Shown here: positions 22,961 through 35,819 of the stretch, piece after piece | How the letters are laid out: the number at the start of each line of letters is the position of its first letter | Position numbering within the stretch: position 1 is the stretch's first letter | NCBI GenBank assembly: GCA_003194525.1 | Contig: NBIV01000021.1 | Coordinates: forward strand, 186,001-250,000 | DNA length: 64,000 nt | Reading direction: 5' to 3' | From: Gracilariopsis chorda | Taxonomy: Eukaryota; Rhodophyta; Florideophyceae; Gracilariales; Gracilariaceae | Program-made: the position numbers and the translations under genes | The notes under the pieces: model-generated | The model's database searches: none | Seen by the model: only the letters and a program-made list of their open reading frames with translations | Told to the model about the DNA's origin: nothing

Positions 22961-24589
22961 ATACTACATTTCAAACACCTGTCTCCCTTGCAGGGTTGTT
23001 GTCACACCGGACTCCGTGGCAATCCCCTCGCGGGGCTATATGTCTCTGAGCAGGGTGTCTGGTACGTACTGCTGTTGCGGTTCCTCGGCATTGCCGTCTT
23101 GTGAGGCTCCATGTGCCGCGGCGCGGTAGTCCAGTCGCAATGCGAGTCGGCGCGGGTCGTCCCACTTCGGCGGCTTGGGGAGAGTTGCGCATCAACGGTG
23201 TGCGGGGTTGTGGCGCCATGGGCTTAGAGGCGTTTCAGCTTGGCGGTAAATGGCCAGCCATAATTGGCTAGTCACTATCGCAAGCCGCCTCCGGATGGGT
23301 ATGACATTTCGCGTACGCACTGTGCCTTGTTGCCTGCCCTCCCCGTGCCGCACGGTGACCTCCAGTGAACCGGTAATCTCTTTGAGCTCGGTATATGATT
23401 GGCTGCGTGCCATGCACGTGCGCGATTGCGCACCATGCGCCGTAGCGCTTTCCTTCACAGTAGTGGTGTTTGACTCTTCCGTTGGAGTGGCGCAGGACTC
23501 TTCCGACGAAGTGACGTGCTAAACTTCCCGGGAAATGGCATCTCAACCTTCTGCAGGTGTGGCCGTTGACCCTTCCAAGGGAGTTGCGTTCGGCACTTCC
23601 ACTTGCGTGGTAGCCGACCTTTCCAAGGGAGCTGGTTTAACCGGAACATTCGGAGACTCTCTGGCAGTGACGCCGGGGTCAACGGAGATGCTCGGTGCGC
23701 TGTTGCGGTGTCGAGAAGACACAATGGGCGGCTGTGGCAAGACGTGTACGTGTCAAATTGATTTAGAACTTTGTAATTGAACATAGGCACGCGACCGATT
23801 TGATTGCAGCGCACCGGGATAGCTGACAAATCTGAAAGGTCTAACCGCTGTGAGAAGGGGCGCGTGAGAGTGTTATAAGAGGAGCGAGAATGCGTAAAGT
23901 AAACAAGAGCAGAGGGCCAGGGGAAGAGAAGGGTGGACCCCGGGCAATTGTGCTTTCTACAGTGTCTCCAGATTACATGCCGTTCCACGCAATTGACATG
24001 ACATCCCCACAATCCACAGCGGCACCCTTGAATGGGCTCATGACTTCCCGTTTCCCACAGCTTTTCCAGAGTCCGCGTTCCCTTGTCGGGGTTCTGTTCC
24101 GGCTTCCAGTTGAACCTCAGCAAACGTTTCGGTTGCGTCTACGTGTCGCGGTGTCGGTGGCTACTGCGACGTCGGGCTCTCCCTGGGTTGAAGACTCTCC
24201 GGCGAGCTCGACGTGCCCGTGTTGCGGATTGATTCCCGTGTTCCATGGCTTGCCTTCGTTCGTGATGACGGCAAACTTCAGCGACAGATCGACTCCCGTG
24301 CCCCTCTTCATACGGAGCGAAGGAGGAGTTAACGACGCCACTGCGGGTATATAAGGCCGAAGGGGTTACTGCTGCTGGTGGGAAAGAAGGTGGGCCAAAA
24401 AGGCCAGGGTTATCTGAGGAAGTCTGACGGTCCTATAAAATTGGACGATCCGAGAGTCTGCGGTAAGAGTGCGGCACGACGAGAGGTCGTCGACTCATCG
24501 CTGCACCTGTGGTGTCCGAAACAGTTTTAACGGATCCCGTTGCTTATGCAGCTGCTGAAGCGGGAGGAGAGGCCACGAAGACGCGGTCT

Positions 24590-25770
24590 CACGAGAGACG
24601 CTCGTGTTTGTCGCCCATCTCCACGATAATAGTGTCGCAGCTCGATGAAATAACTTTAAAGGGGCCATCCGCCACAGGTGAGAGCTTAAAGTAGTTCTCC
24701 TGTTCCGTTTTAAAGAACTCCTTGCGGCCAAATACGAAGTCCCCGGGTTTGATCTGCGCTGCAGTGCTACCGCGCAAGTGGGTATCGAAATAGTGCTTGC
24801 AGGCGGCCTGAGGGCCGGCCATGGACGTCCAGGCGACCGATACTAACTTGGCAAGCCAGGTTTTCCAGCGCAAGCGGTATACACCCACGGATGGGAATGA
24901 ATCAACGATACTGCGGGATTCCAGCGACACCAGAGGGGGTGTCCGTGAAAGTACCAGTTTAAACGGAGTGAGTCCGGTTGCCTGGTGTACTTGCGTATGG
25001 TACGCAAAGGTCACTGCATCAGTGTAGAGGTCCCATGTAGTCAGGTGATCGGACACATAGCAACACAAAGCGGTACTCAATGTGCCATTGAATCGCTCTA
25101 CCTGCCTATTTGTTTGAGGATGATAGGTAGTTATAAATATGTTCTTAACGTCCAAGATACGACAAACATCTTGAAAGAATCGCAATGCGAGTCGTTTCTG
25201 GTTATCGGAGAAAACCTTAACAGGAAGGCCGTAAACGAAGATCCGATGCGTTAAGAGCGCGTGTGCGACCGCACAAGCGGATGTACTCCGTAATGGTAAG
25301 GTTCGCACAAGCTTCGAAAAGCGAACCGTAATGACGAGTAAGAACTGATTGCCTCTGCGCGTTTTAATTGGCGGTCCGAGAATGTCAATTGCGACGAATT
25401 ACAACGGTGCCGTGGCGGGGAACAAATTCATCTTCTTTGAATGCTTCCGGAGTGTAACTCGGTTTTTCGCGCACTCGGTGCAGAACCGCACATTGGCATA
25501 GCATTCAACCGCTATGGTGGGCCAGTAAGAGTCCCGACGAAGAGTTAAATAAAGTTTCCGTCCACCTGGGTGTCCACCGAGTTTTGGGTAATGCGAAGGA
25601 TGCAAACCCCGCGTCTGCAGGGAGTGAGGAACCATAAATTGTGGATGTCTTTCGACCTTCCGGATAAGATACCCGGTATCATCCATCCCAGAGGGGAGTT
25701 TCTCACCACCGTTAAGGCGGGCTGGCAACATGGTACAGAAGGGGTCGCTGTATTGCTGCGGGATCATTTA
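24590..25770 (-). pseudogene. Element A integrase region
   Basis: The HHCC zinc-binding part (HYPKLGGHPGGRKLYLTLRR, FCTECAKNR) and the core with TTYHPQTNRQVERFNG are visible, followed by the GPY/F-like VADGPFKVISSSCDTI. Confidence 0.85.
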
Positions 25771-25869
25771 CTCGGTAGTGATAGGTACAAAGTTCCCTGG
25801 TAGAGGTTTCTCAGTATCAGTTAAGACCAGCAGTGCATCCATTGGGTCCTGAAATTCCCATTTTTCTGG

Positions 25870-27320
25870 TCACTCCGGGTCTTCTGGTACTTGGCCGTCA
25901 ACGGTAAAACAGGGGATCTCCTCCTCATCCAGGCTTGCCTGGGTTTCTCCCGTGGTGGATAGGCGAGAGAGTGCGTCAGATTGGGTGTTCAAGGCACCCT
26001 TTTTGTAAACGACGTCAAAGCCAAATTCCGCGAGGCGGAGTCGCCACCGCATCAAGCGGCCTGATGGCTCAAAGATGTTCATCAGCCACCTCAACGAGGA
26101 GTGGTCCGTGTACAAGGTAAAGTGCCCACCCATGAGATAAGGACGTAGGGTAGAGGACACCCGGACCACAGTGAGGCATTACTTCTCCCATATGGAATAG
26201 TTCTGCTCGTGGACGTTGAGGGTCTGAGACCAGTAGCCAATCGGTTTGCGCTCCCTTTCGGGGGTTTTTCACACAAAGCACAGACTTCGTGTTCGTCGCT
26301 GGAATCTGTGTCCACTGGAGTCCGTGTCCACAGAGAGTGGAAGCCAACAATTGGGAAGAGACAAAACAGGAGTGGATGTCACTGCCTTAATCAAGAACGT
26401 GAATGCTTCCTACTGGTCGGTGGTGAATGGGTCGAGCCTCGGTGGCTGATCTTTGCAAAGGAGCGCATTCAGCGGTGTGGACATATCCGAAAAGTTTGGT
26501 ATATACTGTCGATAGACCCTGACGAGTCCTAAAAAAGAGCAGAGTTCCGTCTGAGTTTGGGGATCTTGGACCTCAGCGAGGGACTTCACTCGAACCTGTT
26601 CGATCATTAACCGTCCCAAACGGATGATGTGACAAAGATACTTCACTGTATCGGTGAAGAACTTAAATTTGTTCAATTTGAGGGTTATGCCTGCGTTGCG
26701 CAGTACGGTCATCACGTCACGGCCTTGGTCCAGATGCTCGTCGAGATTCCTGGAGAAGATTATAATAACATCAAGTTAGACCAAACAATTGCGCCACTTG
26801 AAACCACTCATGAGGATATTGATAGCGCTTTGAAAGGTAGCAAGAGCATTCGTCAGACAAAACGGCATCCGTTAGAAATGGTAGAAATCAGAATGGCATA
26901 CGAAAGCCGTATTATCACGATCCTTATACCTGACAGGAACCTGTCAATACCCCCAATTGGCGTCCAAAGCCGTGAACACGGTAGCCTGCCCAAGAGAGTC
27001 AATGCAACCATCCATTAGTGGAATGGGATATGTATCCCGCATGGCCACGACGTTCAGCAGAAGGTATTCAACGCAAAATTGCCACGTGCCGTCTGCTTTC
27101 AAAGCCAGTACTACTGAAGATGCCGACGGCGATTGCGTCGGTTCAATTACTCCACCACGGAGCATGCATTCCATTTTGAATTGTTCCTCTTCCCGAGCTT
27201 TCGGTCCAGCCCTGTGAGGGCGTTGCGCGACCGGCCGCGTATCCGGTAGAAGATCTATCCGATGTTCGGTCGTATTAATCTCACCCAGTGAGCCATCCTA
27301 CATGGTGGTAAATTCCCGCA
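25870..27320 (-). pseudogene. Element A reverse transcriptase and RNase H region
   Basis: Blocks such as ASSVVLALKADGTWQF, YPIPLMDGCIDSLGQATV, FTALDANWGY and then SSLRWLMNIFEPSGRLMRW match Ty3/Gypsy RT and RNase H, and match the same parts of element B closely. Broken. Confidence 0.85.
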
Positions 27321-28139
27321 ACATTTTGCGGAGAGGATCTCGATGGAAAACAGGCACGTGGTTGAGATGAAGGTCTTCAAGGGCCTTGACAGGATCAATC
27401 TTGTCATAAAATGTGGGTTTGTGGCTTTCGGCTGGCGATAGGCCATGTTCCTTCGGTTTCCGTATGTCTTCTCGGTGTCCATCCGATTGCTCGGCCAAAT
27501 TCCCATCCCCAGGCATACTGCTGTTCCCTGATAGGGATTTCTCGTCCCTTTCTTCAGCAATTCCGAAAACTACGGCAGCAGTCAGCCTCGTAGGGAGCAT
27601 TGCCAACGGATGTGGAGTTACTGAGCCAATTACTTGCTTTTTCACCAGGTACTGGGGCTTATTGCCATGGTTGGCGACAGGTACCCTGAAAGGGATATCG
27701 GGCGTGATGCTCACAATACCGTTGGCTACAGGCAACTGTGACCTTTCATAGGGGGACGCCGAGGGTTGAACAACTCGAATGCCGTGTTGATGGGAACTGA
27801 CCTCCACCATTACCTGAAAGGCAGGTGGTATTGAAACCGATGCGGCAGCTCTGAACTTGTTAAATTCCCGGAGTTCTGGCAGTGGTTCCTGCGCTGCAGG
27901 CAGAGGAACGTACTTCTTCGACGCCCGCTTTAGCAGTTGACTAAGAATGGGAACGGACGACCCGTCCTCGAGTTCCACTTGCTTAAGACGTGGCCGAATT
28001 GCTTCGACGAACCTGTCGCAATAGTCACATCCCAGTACAACTCCAGCTGCCAGTGAATGACATATAATGAAGCAGATCTTCACAACAGAAGTTGCGAGGC
28101 ATACAACCAGATGAATAGTTAGAACTGTCCTCAACGGAT

Positions 28140-28260
28140 TATTATTCGCATCAGCGACATCTTGCACCGTCTCATAGCGGATTAGAGACCGCAGTCGCGG
28201 ATGTATGACCAATTCCACAATAATGTTTGGGCTGGTGCCAGTGTCCAGCACTGTCAACTA
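28140..28260 (-). pseudogene. Element A retropepsin (protease) region
   Basis: VLDTGTSPNIIVE is the aspartic protease active-site loop that processes the Gypsy polyprotein. It sits between gag and RT as expected. Confidence 0.75.
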
Positions 28261-28689
28261 TCTCAACGTAAGCTCCTTATGAAGGGTCAAGATCAGCGTA
28301 ATCCTTGTAGTCTCGCTTGGCCATCACCATGAATCGATCCGGGATCCGGTTATTCTTAATCCGTATCTGCGGACGACGCAAAAAACCAAGTTTTTTCGAG
28401 TCCGCGTCTGTGGCGTCTCTCTGCTTCACGATTTAAGCCAGGGAACGAGGCAGCGGCACCTCGGTCTTCAGCATCAACTCTGAGGACGCCTCTCCCATGA
28501 GAGAGACTCCCTCAATTCGTTTCCCTGTGAAGGGGTTGTATCGGGCTTGGGCCCGTGTTTCTCAACGACGAGGGCATTGTCTCTTTTGAGGTTAGAACTC
28601 GCGTGAGCGATGATGGAAGGAGTGTTTCCCTGTGCCAGGGTCGGCGAAGAACTAACCGTTTGCACCGGCTTTAACTGCTGCAGCGGTGA

Positions 28690-30215
28690 ATAAGCCAGTG
28701 TACTGAGAAAATCCTTCTTGGCACGGAGGTGCGATGCCACGGGCACGAAGCTCTTTTCCTCTGAGTAAGAGCTTCGTAATTATCCACCACTCGTAGCATC
28801 TCCCGAAGAGTTAGGAGGCACTGTGGGGATGTGTGCCCGTGCTTGTAGCACAAGTGGCATATCAAACCAAATCCCGCGTTTCGCGGCTGTGACAACTGAT
28901 TGTTCAAGAAAGTCCCGGGATTCCGGTTCTCCACCCGTCCAGGGCACTGAAAACGGGTCAATCCGTTTGAAAACGGTATCTTCTAGGCCGGCATTCGGTT
29001 ACCGTTTGCGTGCATCGTTGGATCAATCTTCGTTTCAGCTAATGCGTTGTCAAATGTACCCTCCGTTGTCAACCGGACGTCCGTAGTCAGGATCGAAATA
29101 CCATCTTGATGGATGACTTGAACGTTGTCATAACCCGGATTAAAATTGTCACTGGGTCCAATGGAGAGCGAAGAAGATCCTGTTTCAAGCATGAGTGCTC
29201 AGGTTGCCTTCTGTCGGGTAACCGGATTACGCACACGCAGAGCGTCACCCTCTGCGCGTGCGAACTGGATCAATTCCAGTTACGTCACCTTCGGGTGTTG
29301 TTCCCGATTGTGGGCTACCAATGTTTGGATGGCTGGGTCCAGTCCATCTATAAACATGGTACAGCGCTCCTCCTAGAGGTAAACATTACCAAAACCGTGG
29401 AAGGCCTTATTGAGGCGTACCAAGTAGTCGGGCTCCGATTCTCCAGGCTTCTGGTTTGTATGGCGTAGCGCAAGGATGGCCACTTCGATAGCGGTGTTGG
29501 TGGCGTAGGAGCGTAGTAGGTATTGCACTGCCTCTGAACAACACGTTACACCTCCCTCGGAAGCCTGCAAGGAACCTCAAATGGAAATGAAATCATCCTC
29601 AGCAACACCCCGTAAGATATACGGTAACACTAAGTAAGCTTGAGCATCACTCATACCGAGAACATCGGCTTCTGCCACGAAACGTGCGAGAAAGTTGAGA
29701 ACCAGAATTGGATCATCCCCAGTGAAGCACTGGTTACGCATAGAAAGCTGCATACGCTTGACGCAGTCTTTTACCTTACTCGTGTCACGGAGCGTCATTT
29801 CCAAAGAGAACTCTTCCAGCCAGTAGTATCGGTAAGATAAAAACTCCATGTAAAGCGGTTTAGCCGGCTTCAGAGGCTTAAGCCCCGGGGGCCTTCCACT
29901 CTTCGCACGGGCGCATATGGCGCCCTTCGTAACCATCGACCGCTTTGAGCGGGAACTCTGCCCATGGCAATGAGCATGCCAAGAGTCTTCCAAGGAAACG
30001 GAATCTTCCAGCTCACTCGAGTCAACATCCGGCGAATTCGAGGAGTCCGAGTCGTGATGGTGCTTCGTCCTGTGCTTCCACGACTTGCGGTTGTCCTGAA
30101 CGTCCGGACAATCGGCACGTTCAGACATCACTGATTTGGCCGCAGCGACAGGAGTGTCCACAGCCTTCTCGACCCATTCCAACCGGATTCTCACCCGATC
30201 GAATCTGTTCTTCAT
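28690..30215 (-). pseudogene. Element A gag region
   Basis: A Ty3/Gypsy Gag-like capsid region (RMQLSMRNQCFTGDDPIL, RHTNQKPGESEPDYLVRL) ends in a CCHC zinc knuckle, ICHLCYKHGHTSPQCL, near 28850. It aligns block by block with the gag of element B. Broken. Confidence 0.8.
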
Positions 30216-30720
30216 ACCTTCGACAAAGGAAGCCAGAAGGCCAAATCAATCGGGCATAGAGTTCACGTCCAACTGTAATAAACGGATTTCATCGGCCAAG
30301 CCCTACGCATGGTGCACTTCCACAGTTCCTCGTAAAGAGATGAGTTCCCCTATGAAGGCGTTGTGTGCCGCTCGAGGAGCGCGGAACTGCTCCCCTAGGC
30401 GGACAATTTGGGCCTGTTCGACTAACTGTGGAGGCGGGAAACAATAGTAATGGCCGCTGCAGGCCCGGGTCCTGGGTTCAAGTTCTCCGGCATTGCCGTG
30501 GTTGGTTCTTCCTGTTACAGGTCCATTCCCGAGGGGCAAGCATCGTCCAACTCCTGGATTCCACCGCCCAGGTGGGAACGACTACGAGTAGCAGCTGGCT
30601 TGGCACCCGATGACTTGCATACCATCGATCAGAACCGTTCCAACGGAATATCCAAGGACAACAAAAACAAAAAAATGAGCAAACGTCCTCAAAGTAGAAA
30701 TGATACAGACAGTTGTTTTA

Positions 30721-30736
30721 CTTCGGTAGATCACTT
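30721..30736 (-). promoter_or_regulatory. Element A primer-binding site
   Basis: In element orientation the LTR end is followed by AAG and then TGATCTACCGAAG. The same position in element B reads AAG then TGGTCTCCCGACC. This does not match the common initiator-Met site (TGGTATCAGAGC), so another tRNA is likely the primer. Confidence 0.65.
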
Positions 30737-31555
30737 TGTACTGATATGACTCCGTGGGGGAAAACTGATAAAGACGTCCGAATCTTTCTCTCACGAGGTA
30801 CGCACGGAGGTAGAGCCCTTCTGGCAATTATTGCAACAAGGCCGGGTGTAAATCGGGACTGACCTTTTGTGACCTGTGCAGGAAGGTTAATTGAACAATG
30901 ATCAGTTTCCTGCAAAGAGCCAGTACAACAAAGTGAGTGGCAGCTTCATCATTAGACGGGCCGCACCGATTTTCATGGGTTGTACCTAAAAAGGGGCGAG
31001 AAATGAGCGAAGTAAAATGGGTGCGGAGGTGCTACGAAAGCGAATCACCCGAATGGCTCGGAAAAGATTGGCACTGCCGAAAATAGCAAAGTAAACGAAA
31101 CCGCAGAGCGGGAATTAGCCAAGATATTGGATGGGAAATCAACGTAATGTTTTAAGCCTTAAGGGGGGCTGAAAGACCGTGCCCAACGTAGTAATGCTCC
31201 TTACAGAGTTAATTGCCTGCGAAGGTGGGAACGAAGGGAGCCTCCGATCAAGAAGGTCACCCTTATTGGGGCTCTACGCGGGCGACAGCGGCGACTTTGG
31301 TACTTTCGCCCACAGTAGAGGAAATAATACTAATAATTCTAAATAAATAAATATACCAATTATTGGAAAAATACAACCATGCACCCATCCACACACACGT
31401 GGAAATTCCCGCTCGGCAGCACGCGCCGGCGCGGCCAGTGCCTCGGCTAAGTAGCCATTGACCGATATCCGTACTAATTCATAAGATGGGCGAAACCGGT
31501 GAACCGGAAAAACAACCAAGTCTTCCTCAGACCAAGCGACGGTCATTGCACTTCA
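30737..31555 (-). repeat. Element A 5' LTR (right side)
   Basis: 819 bp. In element orientation it starts TGAAGTGCAATG and ends GTACA, directly before the primer-binding site. It contains the 62-bp AT-rich block (31321-31382) shared without any difference with the other LTR. Confidence 0.9.
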
Positions 31556-31560
31556 GGTAC
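31556..31560. repeat. Target-site duplication of element A, right (GGTAC)
   Basis: Exact partner of 19640-19644, directly after the end of the right LTR. Confidence 0.9.
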
Positions 31561-32034
31561 ACGCAGAGTACTAAGGTCACCAACCTTTTTGTATGGAATT
31601 TCTTCGTTGAACTTTTTCGTGCTGCAGTTGATTATTTCTTTTGGCATGATAGTAAGCTGGCTGGAATTTCAGGGCTTTACTGGCTGCGGTTTTCGGACGA
31701 AGAGACCCCACCAGGCTACGCAATCTCTAGTCATAGGTCGTTTACCACCCAACCGAACGTGACTAACGCAAAAATACTGCGTTGTAGTACGACTAAACAT
31801 GCTGGACACGCTCTCAAACCCTTGGAAATGGCAGAAGTGAATTGTGTGCTTCAACGTCTCTATCCTGCCTAAAGACAGTCTAAAGAATAGGGAGTAAATG
31901 CATTTAGAAGACTTATGACAGTGTTTCCTGCGGATAACTGCAAACGGTATAGAATCATTGCCTTGTGTTCCTATTTGATGAATTATCGAACGCCCACCAT
32001 TGGCCACAACCAAACTAGGTCCGTGTTTTGCTGA
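31556..32034 (+). pseudogene. DDE_4 (Harbinger-like) transposase, C-terminal part
   Basis: It continues the gene interrupted at 19644. Visible family motifs are VTNLFVWNFF, a WHDSKLAGISGLYWLRFSDE run that carries the second catalytic Asp context, ETPPGYAIS, EWGVNAFRRL-type sequence after 31890 and YLMNYRTPTIGHNQTR near the end. Two in-frame stops interrupt it (at 31870-31872 and shortly after). The normal end of the family appears to be reached at 32034. Confidence 0.78.
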
Positions 32035-32999
32035 AGGCATGTTCTTTGGGAACAGAAGTCGATTTTGCTATTCGATTCGTCTTCAAAGGTTCACGAAAAA
32101 CTCTGTGGTGTGTATAAGTTTTCGTATGCAGACTAAAAATGCGTATGGATTGCGAGATGGGTTGCTGTTCTATAACAAGTTTCCACCTTGAGCGTTGCAC
32201 CATTTGGAACTAGTGAGAACGTGCATGGAGGCTGGATCTGGTGGAGGATGGTTTCGTGAAGCTTAGCTGTCGTTCAGGAGACATTGGCCAGTCCCGGGAA
32301 CAACAATGGCAGTTCACTCGTTGCCATACGCTAGGCGATTTGCTGCTAGTCTTGGGCCAAACGTAAGACCATCATTCGCCTAAAAAGTATGCTAGACAGT
32401 CCAGCCGCAGATTTCTGAACGTTATGGGGCTCGTACAAGTTATTTTCAAGAGCTTCGGCGCCAAGGTGCTAAACGTCACAATCAAAGCACACAATATTCT
32501 GCTGCAGATGTAAGGTTCCTTTTTGTTCTCCTGAGGAACTTTCCAAGTAATCTGAAGTGGTTGACTTCTGCTGAGGCAATACGGGTCTCTCCTCCTTTTG
32601 CTGAACGCACACCAATATATTGGGACCTGGTACAGCCTTACCGCTTGTCTCTGCAGTCATTGATGGTAGTTTTGAGGTACGAATTACAGTGAGTTTGTGG
32701 AGTTCTTCGTCATGTGAACGAGTTCCATCAAGATCGGCTATTCTCCACCATCGCTCACCAGTAACCCATGGATATGTTGCCATTGCTTTCGAACGCAGTG
32801 GAAGCTGCTCTTGTATCCACGGGTGTGTTGAAGTTATCGTAAAATCTGAACCGTTTTGTGTGGCTCAGAATCAACATGGGACTGCTTACAAACACTGTGG
32901 GGGTGCGAAGATTCAGGGCGGCTACACCATGGCTCATTATCATCTTCCAATACTGAAGAAGTTACCGGAATGTGTGGGGCTCAAAGTTCATTACTCATG
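32035..32999. other. Spacer between the DDE_4 remnant and the RING-PHD-BRCT gene
   Basis: Minus frames at 32943-32469 (with VTGERWWRIADLDGTRSHDEE) read like coding sequence and may be the C-terminus of the neighbouring BRCT gene, but I cannot align them to a second BRCT. Confidence 0.35.
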
Positions 33000-34714
33000 A
33001 CGCAAAGGACCACTTCTTCCGTAGCTTTTCTTTCATCATGAACGGAGTTAATGACTTCATTTCACCTGTCAATACTTTACATATTTCTTTTTAAGAGCAT
33101 TCCTTGCATACCTTCATTTTACGAACACCTCTGTCCGTAGCATTGTAGCGACTGATCATCAGATGCGTTATCTTCTCATCTACATCGCTTCTTACGCTGA
33201 ATCCCCTAGATTTCGCAATCGTGCGTAACACCTCTCTCTGCGCCTCTGTCAAACCGGTGTACGACAGTGCAAACCGTTTGCGACCCATCCTTTTTCGGGC
33301 TTCCTTGGCTTATGTGCGCGCTCGGTTAGCGCTGCCACCCGTTGGACGTCCTCAAAGTCTTCGGCCCATTCATTGTCTTCAAAGCCATCTATGAATTCTC
33401 GCTTTTTCATCGTTGCGCTTCCCTGAATCGAACCACCGCCTGGACCACCCGCCCCAAGCACACCGCACAGCTTCAGTCGCACTGCGGAATAGCCTGCAAT
33501 CCCGTGCATGCCGGATGCACACACTGATCACAACTATCACAACTTAATAAGCAACCGCCTTGATTACACAAGTAAAAAATGTCATCATACTCGATGCTTT
33601 CCTTTCCAGCAAGGTCAGACAAGCTCTTTTTAAACGCAGTGTCATCCATTTTGGGAGCTCGATCGGCATGTTGAAACCCATAAGCCTTTTATACATCCTC
33701 GATCAAGAAGCATTGCTCAAGCACTGCGCACGGGTAGTGAAACTGTTTGGTACATTCTTGAGCCACACGCAGAGCGTGCACACACCACGTTGTCTTTTAG
33801 TGATAGCGCGTCATGAATGCCGTGAACCATACAATTCACGTCACAAGTGGTGTAACTGTACATGGCGCAATAATCGTGAGCATACAAAGTGTTCCTTATA
33901 AACGGCGAAGGACGCGGTTTGAAGAGTCCTTATTGCACTTGATCTCCGAGAAAAGAAACGCCCACCCCCTTTGGACACAGCGTGGTACTGGACGTTGTCT
34001 ATCATCAGTGTCATTAAATTTGTCAGCTTTTTAACTGAGCCGTCGTTGCGTCTCTTGCATTTTAGCAAGTGCCAAGGTAACTGCGGCTTCAAACCCATCA
34101 TGCAAAGCTGATGCAGGTTGAGAAGCAGATTCCAATACGTTACATTGTTCGAAGCTGCTCTGAAGCGCGCGGAGAGAACGGACTGCGGTTGAGAGCAATA
34201 TGATGGGACTTATCATGCTATTGGGGGTTTCCGTTTGCAGACGACGCAACTGGTGTTCGGAATTTGCCAGAATTTTGGAGATGCATTTGGGACAGAAGAT
34301 GTGACTGCATTGCAGTTGATGAGCTTCTTCCATGTAGTTCAAACATACGAAGAATGTGAGATTGGCGGCAAACTTTTAAACTATCGGTGGGAGCTTGATG
34401 ACGTGTTGTACAGCGAAGATTTGAGAAACGGTGGCTGGACGACCTCTGGCGGCAAATGCTGCTTCGGTGGCAGGGGCGTTTTTGATGAGAGCAACTGGTC
34501 TGGCGGCGGCGGCAGCTTTAGCAACAGGTAGCGTTTTGTTCCTAGCAGCTGCGTTGTTGTTAGAGCTGCATAGAACGCCGCAGATCTGTTCGTGGGCATT
34601 GCACTGCAAGTACGAGCTGATCCGGGAGGTCGTTAAACTCGTCCAGGCGATTGGCGGACTGATCGCCTCAACGGACCAGGGATGTCCGTAAAATCGCCCC
34701 GGCAGTCGGCGCAC
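33000..34714 (-). pseudogene. RING-PHD-BRCT protein gene (BRCA1/BARD1-like), decayed
   Basis: Three domain signatures follow in order on the minus strand. About 34380-34220: a RING finger, VCLNYMEEAHQLQCSHIFCP then KCISKIL and, after a frame change, SCVVCKR; the first Cys of the RING is Phe (LTFFVC). About 33760-33450: FHYPCAVLEQC, the end of an extended PHD, then a PHD finger YLCNQGGCLLSCDSCDQC followed by VHPACTGL and CAVC, with the Trp before the last pair replaced by TGA. About 33290-33090: a BRCT start, FALSYTGLTEAQREVLRTIA and VDEKITHLMIS. RING, extended PHD and BRCT together are the layout of plant-type BRCA1/BARD1 DNA-damage ubiquitin ligases. Several frame changes and stops indicate a pseudogene. 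Confidence 0.6.
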
Positions 34715-35819
34715 CGACAGCCTGAAGACCTGGGCGGTAGCGTTGGAAAAAGACCCCCTCTTATCTGTGCAAAACAGAAGGGACGAAGCACGTGCAACCC
34801 TGCGGATCTTACCAACCTTTCCCTAACTTTTCCCAGAAGGATCATGGAGGTTCCCATGGAAACTCTGGCGGGACCGCAGTGCGTCTCCAATGGAGACAAG
34901 GGATTTTAGGAAGCGGCAACACCGCCTGTACAAGGATCTGAATGGTTTTACAGGGTTTTTCTGGACTTACGCTGAGATCTACAGCACAAACGGGCCCCAA
35001 CCCGATCTTACCGCCCTTTATCGCCAAGGATAAAGAGAAAAGGGAGGGTAAGATGTCACCAGATTTTCTGGGTGGCGCGAACGTGGTACATGGAATCCGC
35101 CTTGTCGTGGTGTACCCCTTATTTGGCGTTCTCTCGAGTTGAGGAAGGATTAGCAGAGCAAAGTCTGGAAGAGGCGAAACGCGCCAGAACAAAATGGATT
35201 ATACATTCGGGTCTCCCCGCAGAAGTTTTGCACCATTCTACTACGTCTTGGAATACCAGTTGGTGAGCGTAACACGGCTGCTGCAGGGTGGGAGCACGCA
35301 ACAGCTATCAACAATATTTTGAGTCGGAAGTTAAAAATGGTGTAACGGGGTAGAGAGAACTTGTCATTCACGAGGAGTAGCTAGCGGTTAATCGTAGTTG
35401 AGAGATTGAGAAGGAATTATGATAAGTTCTACCACAGCGTCGCAATTAGACAATGTGCGCCCATAAAGAAGAACAACAACAACAACAACAAGTACGAGCC
35501 CGCTCTGACGGTTTGAGTTGAGGTCCATCACTTGGCATGTTCATACACGGCTGGGAAAACATTGAGGATCGTCAGAGGTCCTCAGAATCATATGAAGTAG
35601 GGTACATGGATAGATGATGTTTAGGTTTCCGCAAGATGTGTCCGTCGCCCGCCTGCGCTTTGAAAGCTGTGTCATGAGCACTGTCGGGCCAATTCTTGGG
35701 CTTGTTCAGTGAGGGCCTACAATCCCAGGACACGTGCATAGTCACAACTGCCGAAGCTATATGTGTGAGGTCGACCATAGTTAGCCCCCCTTCTCGGTGG
35801 GGTAGTGACAGAGAAAGAA
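34715..35819. other. Region without a recognised gene
   Basis: No family recognised. A short AAC triplet tract is at about 35471-35490. A plus stretch near 34925-35030 reads YKDLNGFTGFFWTYAEIY and looks coding-like, but it is too short to assign. Confidence 0.45.

Larger units (their letters stand above)
19645..31555 (-). mobile_element. Element A: Ty3/Gypsy chromovirus LTR retrotransposon, complete in outline, old and broken
   Basis: An 11.9-kb fossil on the minus strand bounded by two LTRs (819 and 828 bp) and a perfect 5-bp target duplication. From right to left it carries a primer-binding site, gag, protease, RT, RNase H, integrase, a long tail with a chromodomain, an extra coding region on the opposite strand, and a polypurine tract. 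The LTR copies differ at roughly 15-20% of sites by eye and gag-pol has many breaks (more than ten), so it is much older than element B. It split a DDE_4 transposase gene. Confidence 0.93.
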
